A stretch of DNA of 6,554 nt. It comes from Anaerolineales bacterium UBA3001 (GTDB taxonomy: Bacteria; Chloroflexota; Anaerolineae; Anaerolineales; UBA11657). The DNA lies in contig DDZT01000034.1 in assembly GCA_002346435.1 (NCBI GenBank), positions 1 to 6,554 of the forward strand, read 5' to 3'. The notes beneath the pieces are model-generated. The model made no database searches. It was not told where the DNA came from and saw only the letters and a list, made by a program, of their open reading frames with translations. Shown here one piece after another: positions 1 to 5,861 of the stretch. Positions within the stretch are counted from its first letter, which is position 1. Every line of letters begins with the position of its first letter. Made by a program: the position numbers and the translations under genes.

Positions 1-480
1 TGAGCCATTAGGTATAACTTCTGAATCTTTAGTGACATCTTCGCCTACATTGAGTATGTTTTCTCCCACGGATACTGCATTAAATATTTCAATTTCATCT
101 TTACGGCTCGTCTGAGTGTTTTCAATCATAATTACAGCATCGGCGTTCTCAGGCATCATCCCACCGGTGTGAATAAGTGCGGCTTGAGCTGCTTCTAGTT
201 TGAATGATGGTGTTGTTCCCATATGGATTTCGCCTGCAAGTGATAGATAGGCTGGCATATTTGGTGTGGCTCCATAAGTGTCTTCAGCCCGTACGGCGTA
301 TCCATCCATAGTAGATCGAGGAAAGGCAGGCAAATCTGATGGAGAGGTTATGTTTGTTGATAGTGTTCTGTTTAGAGCCTCTGCGCTAGGAATTGATTCG
401 GGTTTTAGCGGACCGGTTAATTGATCTTTGAGAGTTTGTAGAGCTTGTTTAGGAGATACAAGCGTAAAGAATTCTGTCAT
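1..480 (-). CDS. moeA: MoeA, molybdopterin molybdenumtransferase (N-terminal part, cut by window edge)
   Basis: Inserts molybdate into adenylylated molybdopterin in the last step of molybdenum cofactor synthesis, in the cytoplasm. The reverse strand is open from an ATG at 480 to base 1, giving 160 residues without a stop; the family is about 400 residues, so the C-terminal 60% lies outside. Hallmarks visible: the N-terminal substrate loop FPRSTMDGYAVRAED (residues 53-67) and the motif HTGGMMPENADAVIMIE (104-120), followed by GEDV (146-149), in the order and spacing of MoeA. A glycine-rich GGM replaces the GAP of the Escherichia coli protein, as in many non-proteobacterial homologues. The start is the first ATG in frame and matches the family N-terminus; the region upstream has only a poor ribosome binding site. 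It lies 133 bp downstream of the phosphatase gene on the same strand, so it may have its own promoter. Family assignment is firm; whether it carries extra C-terminal domains cannot be seen. Confidence 0.93.
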   Translation of the reverse strand, partial: MTEFFTLVSPKQALQTLKDQLTGPLKPESIPSAEALNRTLSTNITSPSDLPAFPRSTMDGYAVRAEDTYGATPNMPAYLSLAGEIHMGTTPSFKLEAAQAALIHTGGMMPENADAVIMIENTQTSRKDEIEIFNAVSVGENILNVGEDVTKDSEVIPNGS

Positions 481-613
481 GTCTAGTCAGCCTATAAATT
501 GTATTACACACTCGATTTGTTGTTCATATCGTTTCAATTTGATTAGAGTTATTAACTTTACGGCCTAAGGATACCATGTTAGAGAAAATCAATTGGTTAG
601 TTTATCAGCTGGA
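481..613. other. Intergenic region between the phosphatase gene and moeA
   Basis: This 133-bp AT-rich gap should hold the end of the phosphatase transcript and any moeA promoter. On the minus strand TTGAAA is present, but the nearest -10-like hexamer (TAATAC) is about 25 bp away, too far for a standard promoter. No stem-loop with a T-run was found. I see no supportable regulatory element or small gene here. Confidence 0.4.
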
Positions 614-1390
614 TTAAGTGCTTAGGCAGTCTAACAGTTCTTGGTGGATTATTCCATTGCTTGCAACTATTGATTTGCCAGGAAACCAGTTAGGATTCCC
701 TGTAAGGTTTGTCAGTTGACCGCCTGCTTCTTGCACTATGAGTGCTCCTGCAGCCATGTCCCATGGTTCTAATTCGATCTCCCAGAATGCATCTAGTCTG
801 CCGCAGGCTGTATAACAGAGATCAAGTGCAGCGGCGCCAGCGCGTCGGATGCCCTGGGATTGATGGAGCACGGTTCCAACTTCGGTCAAATTGTTTGATT
901 CACGTGTGTTCATGTCGTAAGGAAATCCAGTTCCTAGTAGACTGTCTCGTAGTATGGGTGTCTTTGTAACATGGATAGGCTTGCCATTAAGTTTTGCTGT
1001 TTCTCCAACTGTGGCCGTGAACATTTCGTCTCTCATCGGATCGTATACGACACCCAAAACAGGTAGATTGTCCTTCAATAGGCAAATCGATACTGCAAAG
1101 AATGGAAAACTATGGGCAAAATTTGTAGTTCCGTCAAGCGGATCTATAAGCCATTCGTATATATTGTTATCTTGATTGCCTGATAGTCCGCTTTCCTCAG
1201 CTCTTATAGAATGGTTTGGATAATGTTTAGCTAGATAAGTCGTAATATGTTCTTCTGATTTTCGATCGTAGTGGGTGACTATGTCTGAAATGCCCTTATA
1301 AGTAATCTCACCAGGGTTGCCATATCCGTCATGCAGTATCTGTCCTGCTTCTCTAGCTACGATAGTAGCATTATGTAAAAGATTGTTCAT
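614..1390 (-). CDS. Inositol monophosphatase family protein (SuhB-like)
   Basis: A Mg2+-dependent, lithium-sensitive-type sugar/inositol phosphatase of the cytoplasm. The substrate (inositol-1-phosphate, fructose-1,6-bisphosphate, histidinol phosphate or PAP) cannot be decided from motifs alone. Numbered from the ATG at 1390 (258 residues, close to the usual 260-270), it shows the metal-binding Glu pair in RAEESG (residues 63-68), the signature WLIDPLDGTTNF (80-91, Asp83 and Asp86 as ligands) and the C-terminal WDMAAGALIVQEAGG (210-224, Asp211 as ligand). All ligands are intact, so it should be active. A GTG at 1402 would add four residues (MSNS); I prefer the ATG because MNNLLHNATIVAREAG fits the family N-terminus, but neither start has a purine-rich ribosome binding site. 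It begins about 47 bp after the small membrane protein gene on the same strand and is probably the last gene of the DUF368 operon. Confidence 0.9.
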   Translation of the reverse strand: MNNLLHNATIVAREAGQILHDGYGNPGEITYKGISDIVTHYDRKSEEHITTYLAKHYPNHSIRAEESGLSGNQDNNIYEWLIDPLDGTTNFAHSFPFFAVSICLLKDNLPVLGVVYDPMRDEMFTATVGETAKLNGKPIHVTKTPILRDSLLGTGFPYDMNTRESNNLTEVGTVLHQSQGIRRAGAAALDLCYTACGRLDAFWEIELEPWDMAAGALIVQEAGGQLTNLTGNPNWFPGKSIVASNGIIHQELLDCLST

Positions 1391-1437
1391 GCTATTGGAC
1401 ACTTAAAAAAGGGGACACTGTTTTTGCGGTACATATA

Positions 1438-1833
1438 TCATCCTAGCCACTGTCCAGTGATCTCACGTATGCCTGACAGGATAAATAAAGATGCTATGAC
1501 AGTAGCAATTAGAGTCCGCACAGTTTTCTCAGGATGTTTTGACCAGCGAGCTGCAATATGGGCTGTAACTACAGCTAATAGCATACTTATAGTATGTGGT
1601 AAAGCAAATCTTAAATAGGTAGGCCCGGTATTCAATGTGTTGATAACTAGCAAAATTATCCCAAGCAAAGTTTGTAAGTCCAATATCCCAGCAAATGCGA
1701 CAGAATATAGTCTGGTAAACCGCGAATGGCGAACTACTTTAGTAGAACATAATATGTAAATCACTATAGTAGATAGGGCTATTGCAATTAGTGCCCATCT
1801 AATATTTGAATGAAGAAGTAATATGTAATTCAT
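1438..1833 (-). CDS. Small four-helix membrane protein of unknown function
   Basis: A 131-residue integral membrane protein that I cannot name with confidence. Four hydrophobic segments are visible at about residues 11-29, 44-67, 78-96 and 106-122, joined by short basic loops (KVVRHSRFTR, ARWSKHPEK), which predicts a compact four-helix bundle in the inner membrane. Notable polar residues are His8 in LLHSNIRW, Asp52 and Gln54 inside helix 2 (LDLQTLLG), and His80 and His92 at the two ends of helix 3. The pattern LHSxxRW, DLQxLLG, His before a third helix resembles a family of short bacterial membrane proteins usually labelled hypothetical, sometimes cytochrome-b-like; this is recollection, not a search result. 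The gene sits 30 bp after the DUF368 gene and about 47 bp before the phosphatase gene, so co-transcription is likely. The ATG at 1833 has no strong ribosome binding site (AAAAGG lies about 14 bases upstream). Confidence 0.8.
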   Translation of the reverse strand: MNYILLLHSNIRWALIAIALSTIVIYILCSTKVVRHSRFTRLYSVAFAGILDLQTLLGIILLVINTLNTGPTYLRFALPHTISMLLAVVTAHIAARWSKHPEKTVRTLIATVIASLFILSGIREITGQWLG

Positions 1834-1863
1834 TGGAGTCCCATACCTTTTGAATGTTTGTGG

Positions 1864-2763
1864 TTACTCTAAAATCTTGGATGACCTTCCCATGTTTGTG
1901 GATATTTTGGTAATTATTATAATAGCCAACATCCCTGTCACAGCTATTACAATAGAAAATAGGACTTCGCTATTAATAGTTTCTGGAAATATTGGGTTCA
2001 TAGTGTTCGCATTGCTTTTCCATGGCCACAATCTTCGCAGGGAGCCTATCATCAGTCCAGTTAGTAATGTCATTGTTATGTTACGGTATTTGTCTAGGAG
2101 CCAGCTTAGTAATCTTACAAATGTTGTTAGTCCTATGGCTGCTCCAGCCAGAAAGATTGCCAGAGTAATAATATCTCTGTTGTTGACTGCTGAGAGAATG
2201 TATTTATATTTACCAAGCAAAACTAGAATGTAAGCGCCTGATATTCCTGGAAGTATCATTGCATTTATTGCAATAGCCCCAGACAAAAACAAGAACCAGT
2301 TGGTTTCTGGTGTGGTTGTAGGTGTGACTCCTAATATTGAGTAAGATACTAAACAGGAGACAGATGCAAACAATATCAGTGGTATGTCCCAGTTTCTTAT
2401 GCTACGGGCAACTGTAAATATCGATGCTAACACTAGTCCGAAGAAAAAAGACCAGACTTGCGTAGGATTATTTTCTAGATAGGTTTCAAGGACTTTGGCA
2501 AGCGTAAGTATTGCAATAAAAATTCCGGTACCTACCGCTGCTAAAAAACGCCATGGGAAGTAGCTGGACGCTTCACTAAATTTTAGTTTAAGTAGTAAGC
2601 GGAGCAGATGTGAGTCTGCAGACTTTATAGAGTTTAGTAGCTCTTGGTATATACCTAGTATGAATGCCATGGTTCCTCCTGATACTCCAGGGACGATATC
2701 AGCGGCTCCCATACAAAATCCTGCTATGCATATTCGCAAATAATCTTTAAATGTACGTTTCAT
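1864..2763 (-). CDS. DUF368 family polyprenyl-phosphate translocase (PopT-like)
   Basis: A multi-pass inner-membrane protein of 299 residues, full length for the DUF368 family (Pfam PF04018). Members are reported to return undecaprenyl phosphate from the outer to the inner leaflet, recycling the lipid carrier of wall and glycan synthesis. The diagnostic motif GAADIVPGVSGGTMAFILGI is at residues 19-38. A second, diverged copy, ILPGISGAYILVLLGKY (170-186), shows the internal two-fold repeat typical of the family, with re-entrant PGxSGx loops at 25-30 and 172-177. Further hydrophobic segments lie near 71-91, 103-119, 127-146, 154-170, 198-216, 231-241 and 267-286. The short C-terminal tail ends SSKILE. 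The ATG at 2763 (MKRTFKDYLR) gives the usual short cytoplasmic N-terminus; the only ribosome binding site candidate is GAAAG, 6 bases upstream. It is the first gene of the three-gene minus-strand run, preceded by an extended -10 promoter. Transport activity is inferred from the family. Confidence 0.92.
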   Translation of the reverse strand: MKRTFKDYLRICIAGFCMGAADIVPGVSGGTMAFILGIYQELLNSIKSADSHLLRLLLKLKFSEASSYFPWRFLAAVGTGIFIAILTLAKVLETYLENNPTQVWSFFFGLVLASIFTVARSIRNWDIPLILFASVSCLVSYSILGVTPTTTPETNWFLFLSGAIAINAMILPGISGAYILVLLGKYKYILSAVNNRDIITLAIFLAGAAIGLTTFVRLLSWLLDKYRNITMTLLTGLMIGSLRRLWPWKSNANTMNPIFPETINSEVLFSIVIAVTGMLAIIIITKISTNMGRSSKILE

Positions 2764-2838
2764 ATTTATCTTTCGTGCTCAAATTGTAAATAGTAAATTC
2801 TATTGAATGTGTTTTGCTAATGTTAGAGCTAGATGGTT

Positions 2839-2847
2839 ATTATATCA
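2839..2847 (-). promoter_or_regulatory. Extended -10 promoter for the DUF368 operon
   Basis: Read on the minus strand, the site is TGATATAAT, a perfect TATAAT preceded by the TGn of an extended -10 element. No good -35 hexamer lies 16-18 bp upstream, which extended -10 promoters can tolerate. The predicted start of transcription is near 2832, giving a leader of about 68 bases before the ATG at 2763. It lies in the 143-bp gap after the oxidoreductase gene, the right place for an independent promoter. In AT-rich DNA a chance match is possible. Confidence 0.5.
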
Positions 2848-2875
2848 AAATACAGGTGAAATAGAACACACACTC

Positions 2876-2906
2876 TCCAAGGTATTAGGCGTAGATACCC
2901 ATTGGA
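2876..2906 (-). terminator. Inverted repeat at the 3' end of the oxidoreductase gene, possible terminator
   Basis: Starting at the base after the TAA stop, the minus strand reads TCCAA-TG-GGTAT, a 9-base loop, then ATACC-TTGGA. This forms a 10-bp stem with a 2-base bulge. It is well placed to end the oxidoreductase transcript or protect its 3' end. A run of T does not follow directly (next bases GAGTGTGTG), so it is not a textbook intrinsic terminator, and it could instead be an mRNA-stabilising hairpin. Confidence 0.4.
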
Positions 2907-3800
2907 TTAGAGTCTGTTGCTATATATCATGCTTTTAAAGTGTTCTAGAGCTAGTATATGTTCTTTTATGTTGGAATAGCCTGCTCCCATTGTTGTGAGG
3001 CCTATGTGGGTTGCTCCTACTTCTTGCCATTCTAAGACTTGATCAGCTAGCAATTCTAATGGAGCTTGTTTGGCGGACAACCATGTTTCTAATCCAATAT
3101 CCGCAGGTTTTCTGCCCGCTTTCTTAGTGTATTCATGAATTTTCTCAAATATTAGACTGCTTTCCTGGTTTGGCCCATTTAGTCCGCTAGCTATCCATCC
3201 GTCTCCTATACGTCCAATTCGTTCTAGGACTTTTTCGGATTTGCCTCCAAACCAGATGGGGATAGGTTTTTGAATAGGAAGAGGGTTGATGCCTGCGTCG
3301 CTTATATTATGCCAAGTGCCTTCATAGTTGATTGTTTCATTGGTCCACAGGGCACGCATTACATCGACCTGTTCTTCTGATCTAATACCACGGTTGCTAA
3401 AATCTTCTCCAAGTGCTTCATATTCTACTGGATTCCAGCCAATACCAATACCTAGTCTTAGCCGGCCATTACTAAGCAAGTCGAGAGTAGCAGCTTGTTT
3501 AGCAACTAATGCGGTTTGTCGTTGAGGGAGAATAATTATACCGGTAGCTAATTCTATGTTTGATGTAATAGACGCGATATAAGCAAACAATACAAATGGC
3601 TCATAAAATGAGTGCTCTTTAGTATAAGGACCGTCCCAATTTTTGCGATTTGATATGTCAGCTCCAAGTACATGGTCAAATGCCAAAATATAATCAAAAC
3701 CTAATTGCTCAACAGCCAAAACATATTCTCGTATAGCTAGTGGATTTGTACCTATTTCAGTTTGCGGGAAGACGGCTCCCAATTTGATGCCTACGTTCAT
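2907..3800 (-). CDS. LLM-class flavin/F420-dependent oxidoreductase
   Basis: A luciferase-like TIM-barrel oxidoreductase of 297 residues, closest by motif to the actinobacterial/Chloroflexi F420-dependent group (TIGR03619-type). It would use reduced F420 or FMN to reduce or mono-oxygenate an unknown organic substrate in the cytoplasm. Visible in order: MNVGIKLGAVFPQTEIG (1-17); the barrel segment FDYILAFDHVLGAD (35-48); ASITSNIELATGIIILPQRQTALVAKQAATLDLLSNGRLRLGIGIGW (about 76-122), the family core; and NPLPIQKPIPIWFGGKSEKVLERIGRIGDGWI (172-203), the cofactor phosphate region. The frame stays open upstream to 3959, but I choose the ATG at 3800: it gives the canonical N-terminus, while the extra 53 residues are low-complexity (YIILYNISNIQHQHRH) and would cover the whole promoter region. 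It diverges from the FAH gene across 182 bp. The cofactor choice, F420 or FMN, is not decided by sequence. Confidence 0.9.
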   Translation of the reverse strand: MNVGIKLGAVFPQTEIGTNPLAIREYVLAVEQLGFDYILAFDHVLGADISNRKNWDGPYTKEHSFYEPFVLFAYIASITSNIELATGIIILPQRQTALVAKQAATLDLLSNGRLRLGIGIGWNPVEYEALGEDFSNRGIRSEEQVDVMRALWTNETINYEGTWHNISDAGINPLPIQKPIPIWFGGKSEKVLERIGRIGDGWIASGLNGPNQESSLIFEKIHEYTKKAGRKPADIGLETWLSAKQAPLELLADQVLEWQEVGATHIGLTTMGAGYSNIKEHILALEHFKSMIYSNRL

Positions 3801-3836
3801 GATTAGATGCCTGTGTTGGTGTTGTATGTTGGAAAT

Positions 3837-3852
3837 ATTATATAAGATTATA
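3837..3852 (-). promoter_or_regulatory. Candidate -10 elements for the oxidoreductase gene
   Basis: The minus strand carries two exact TATAAT hexamers, at 3852-3847 and 3842-3837, spaced 10 bp apart. Transcription from them would begin near 3840 or 3830, leaving a leader of about 30-40 bases before the ATG at 3800. No convincing -35 element precedes either one, and the stretch is almost pure A/T, so one or both may be chance matches. Their position supports the short gene start at 3800. Confidence 0.35.
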
Positions 3853-3921
3853 TATGGTAACTGGTATAGGCGGATGTTATATAGGTTAGTTTTCCTTATG
3901 TACAAAATAGTCAGGCGACTT

Positions 3922-3951
3922 TTGACCAGTTTGCTACAGTATATGTATAAT
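3922..3951 (+). promoter_or_regulatory. Sigma-70-type promoter for the FAH-family gene
   Basis: TTGACC (3922-3927) and a perfect TATAAT (3946-3951) are separated by 18 bp, a near-consensus housekeeping promoter. The predicted transcription start is near 3958, giving a leader of only about 25 bases that contains the ribosome binding site. This is the strongest promoter in the window and lies in the region shared with the divergent oxidoreductase gene. Confidence 0.72.
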
Positions 3952-3970
3952 TGAACCAACTTTTATTAGC

Positions 3971-3976
3971 AAGGAG
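3971..3976 (+). promoter_or_regulatory. Strong ribosome binding site of the FAH-family gene
   Basis: AAGGAG lies 6 bases (all A) before the ATG at 3983. It fixes the start codon and is the only near-consensus Shine-Dalgarno sequence in the window; the other genes have weak or no match. Confidence 0.85.
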
Positions 3977-3982
3977 AAAAAA

Positions 3983-4852
3983 ATGCGTATAGGTACATTT
4001 AATGTTGGTGGACTGACACAGTTGGGCGTGATATCTGATGAAGGTGTTCAGTATTTGAATGATTCAGAAGGATGGCCGACAACTATGATTGAGTGGATAG
4101 CTGCGTCTGAACAAATGGAAGAGCGATATAGAACTCTCAAAGATGATATTGATATTTCTCCTATAGATAATAGCTCCCTAATTGCTCCTATACCGAGTTT
4201 GATTGGTAATGTAATGTGCCTAGGGAAGAATTATGCAGCACATGCTGAGGAGACCGCTGGCAAAGGCAGTTCGTCTTCCGTAGAAGCAGGATATCCCCTA
4301 GTGTTTACAAAGGGAACTAATACTATAAATGGTCCGTATGGAAAAATTCCATATGATCCATCAGTTTCAAGTCAAATTGATTGGGAGGTAGAGCTTGCGG
4401 TGATTATTGGTCGAGAATGCATTAACGTTGATGCAGACAAAGCTTTAATGAATGTTTTTGGATATACTGTTCTGAATGATATATCTGCCCGTGACATTCA
4501 ATATAGACATAAGCAATTTTATTTGGGTAAAAGTTTGGATGGTTCGTGTCCTATGGGGCCTTGGATTGCAACTTCCGATGAGATTGATGATCCTCAGTGT
4601 TTGGGTATAAAGTGTTGGGTAAATGGCGAGATAATGCAGGAGTCCAACACGTCAGATCAGATTTATTCAGTGGCAGAAACAATATCAATTTTTTCTAAAG
4701 GGCACACTCTATTTCCGGGTGATGTAATTGCTACTGGCACACCAGCTGGTGTTGGTTTTGTTAGGAAGCCACCTCGTTTTCTTGTTCCCGGTGATGTTCT
4801 AGAGTCTGAGGTTGAGGGTATAGGACGAATGCGGAATATAGTTGGAGATTAG
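3983..4852 (+). CDS. Fumarylacetoacetate hydrolase (FAH) family protein
   Basis: A cytoplasmic, metal-dependent enzyme of 289 residues that acts on a 2,4-diketo acid-like substrate, by C-C hydrolysis, decarboxylation or isomerisation as in acylpyruvate hydrolase, HpcE-type or ureidoglycolate lyase-annotated members. The N-terminal cap (1-70) precedes the catalytic fold. Key motifs: MCLGKNYAAHAEE (78-90, His87 as candidate base), PLVFTKGTNTINGP (105-118), DWEVELAVIIGR (133-144, metal ligands Glu135 and Glu137), NDISARDIQ (165-173, Asp166 as ligand), KSLDGSCPMGPW (183-194) and the C-terminal PGDVIATGTPAGVG (245-258). All metal ligands are intact. A glycine/serine-rich stretch, GKGSSSSVEAG (93-103), lies in the active-site lid. 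Promoter and ribosome binding site are both strong. It is the only plus-strand gene, divergent from the oxidoreductase and convergent with E1 beta, from which 34 bp separate it. The substrate is not predictable; the family call is firm. Confidence 0.93.
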   Translation: MRIGTFNVGGLTQLGVISDEGVQYLNDSEGWPTTMIEWIAASEQMEERYRTLKDDIDISPIDNSSLIAPIPSLIGNVMCLGKNYAAHAEETAGKGSSSSVEAGYPLVFTKGTNTINGPYGKIPYDPSVSSQIDWEVELAVIIGRECINVDADKALMNVFGYTVLNDISARDIQYRHKQFYLGKSLDGSCPMGPWIATSDEIDDPQCLGIKCWVNGEIMQESNTSDQIYSVAETISIFSKGHTLFPGDVIATGTPAGVGFVRKPPRFLVPGDVLESEVEGIGRMRNIVGD

Positions 4853-4886
4853 TTATTATATCTCAGTAATTCTCAATTGGATTTTG
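4853..4886. other. Short convergent gap between the FAH-family and E1 beta genes
   Basis: Only 34 AT-rich bases separate the two stop codons. I see no hairpin followed by a T-run on either strand, so the two transcripts probably overlap at their 3' ends. Confidence 0.5.
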
Positions 4887-5861
4887 TTAGAAATAATATA
4901 GTTGTTTAGCTACCTCGATTACATTGTCTGAATTTGGCCGATATGCATTTTCCAGCGGCGGACTATAGGGTACGGGAGTGTCAGGTGCTGTAACCCGTTT
5001 TATGGGAGCATCTAGGTATTCAAATGCATTTTCACTAACTATGGCAGCTATCTCTGCTCCTATACCGACAGTTTTACGAGCTTCATGGAGTATTAGTACT
5101 TTGCCGGTTTTTTTTACAGAGTCCAAGATTGTTGGTAAGTCTAAAGGAGATATTGTGCGTAAATCTATTACTTCGCATGAGATATTTGATTTATTTAGTG
5201 TTTTAGCTGCTGTAATAGCCTCCGGAACCATGGCTCCATAAGTAATTATCGATATATCATCGCCAGTGTGAGAAACATTAGCTGAGCCTAAGTCAACTGT
5301 GTACGCATCTAATGGAACCTCTCCACTTTGACTCCTATACAAGTATTTCGGTTCGAAGAATATGACAGGATTAGGGTCTCTTATTGCAGATATGAGTAGA
5401 CCTTTAGCATCATATGGATTAGATGGTATGACTACTTTTAGGCCTGCGGTATGAGCAAACCATGCTTCTGGACATTGTGAGTGAAATGGGCCTGCATATG
5501 ATCCTCCGCCCCATGGGGCACGAAACACTATCGGCAAAGGATTGTTTTGTCGATAGTGATGGGTTGCAGCAAATTGTACGATAGGGTCAAATCCAGTTGA
5601 AATAAAATCAGCAAATTGGAATTCTACGATTGGTCGTAAACCCATTAGCGCAGCACCATTTGCCAAACCTGAGAAGGCATATTCGCACATAGGTGTATCA
5701 ATCACTCGATCTCGACCAAATTTGTCAAAGAGGCCTTCAGTAGCCTTAAAGGCTCCGCCCAATACACCTATGTCCTGACCTAACATAAATACTGTGTCGT
5801 CAGCTTCCATTTCTTGATGGAGTGCCTGATTAATAGCTTGTAGAAATGTAATTTCAGGCAT
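4887..5861 (-). CDS. 2-oxo acid dehydrogenase E1 component, beta subunit
   Basis: Beta chain of the thiamine-diphosphate-dependent alpha2beta2 E1 enzyme, which decarboxylates a 2-oxo acid (pyruvate, branched-chain 2-oxo acid or acetoin-type substrate) and passes the acyl group to a lipoyl carrier. The 324 residues match the usual length. Visible: MPEITFLQAINQAL at the N-terminus; the phosphate/cofactor region GQDIGVLGGAFKAT (28-41); DTPMCEYAFSGLANGAA (55-71, with Glu60 as the conserved cofactor-activating Glu); the His127 region GPFHSQCPEAWFAHTAGLKVV (124-144); and IFFEPKYLYRSQSGEVP (167-183). The Cys before Glu60 and the KYLYR segment lean towards branched-chain-type E1. The frame also allows a GTG at 5867, but GAAGG lies 5 bases before the ATG at 5861, so I choose the ATG. 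This start overlaps the end of the alpha gene by 8 bases, implying coupled translation. No E2 or E3 gene follows. Confidence 0.93.
   Translation of the reverse strand: MPEITFLQAINQALHQEMEADDTVFMLGQDIGVLGGAFKATEGLFDKFGRDRVIDTPMCEYAFSGLANGAALMGLRPIVEFQFADFISTGFDPIVQFAATHHYRQNNPLPIVFRAPWGGGSYAGPFHSQCPEAWFAHTAGLKVVIPSNPYDAKGLLISAIRDPNPVIFFEPKYLYRSQSGEVPLDAYTVDLGSANVSHTGDDISIITYGAMVPEAITAAKTLNKSNISCEVIDLRTISPLDLPTILDSVKKTGKVLILHEARKTVGIGAEIAAIVSENAFEYLDAPIKRVTAPDTPVPYSPPLENAYRPNSDNVIEVAKQLYYF

Noticed and set aside
1397..1419. 7-bp direct repeat GGACACT, copies 16 bp apart, at the phosphatase start
   Set aside because: Only two short copies are present and no third occurs nearby. It is compatible with chance and has no clear operator symmetry.
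1850..2233. Open plus-strand frame of 127 codons
   Set aside because: It lies entirely opposite the DUF368 gene, whose family motifs and full length are clear. It has no recognisable domain or ribosome binding site and is a reading-frame shadow.
3909..3930. Weak inverted repeats (AGTC/GACT, ACT/AGT) around the -35 element of the FAH promoter
   Set aside because: Stems of 3-4 bp are too short to support an operator without comparative evidence.
4853..4900. A/T-only complementarity TATTAT/ATAATA in the convergent gap, as a possible bidirectional terminator
   Set aside because: The arms are six A/T bases with a long loop and no T-run, well within chance for this base composition.
4978..5241. 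Open plus-strand frame of 87 codons opposite E1 beta
   Set aside because: It is antisense to a conserved enzyme, has no ribosome binding site and no recognisable protein features.
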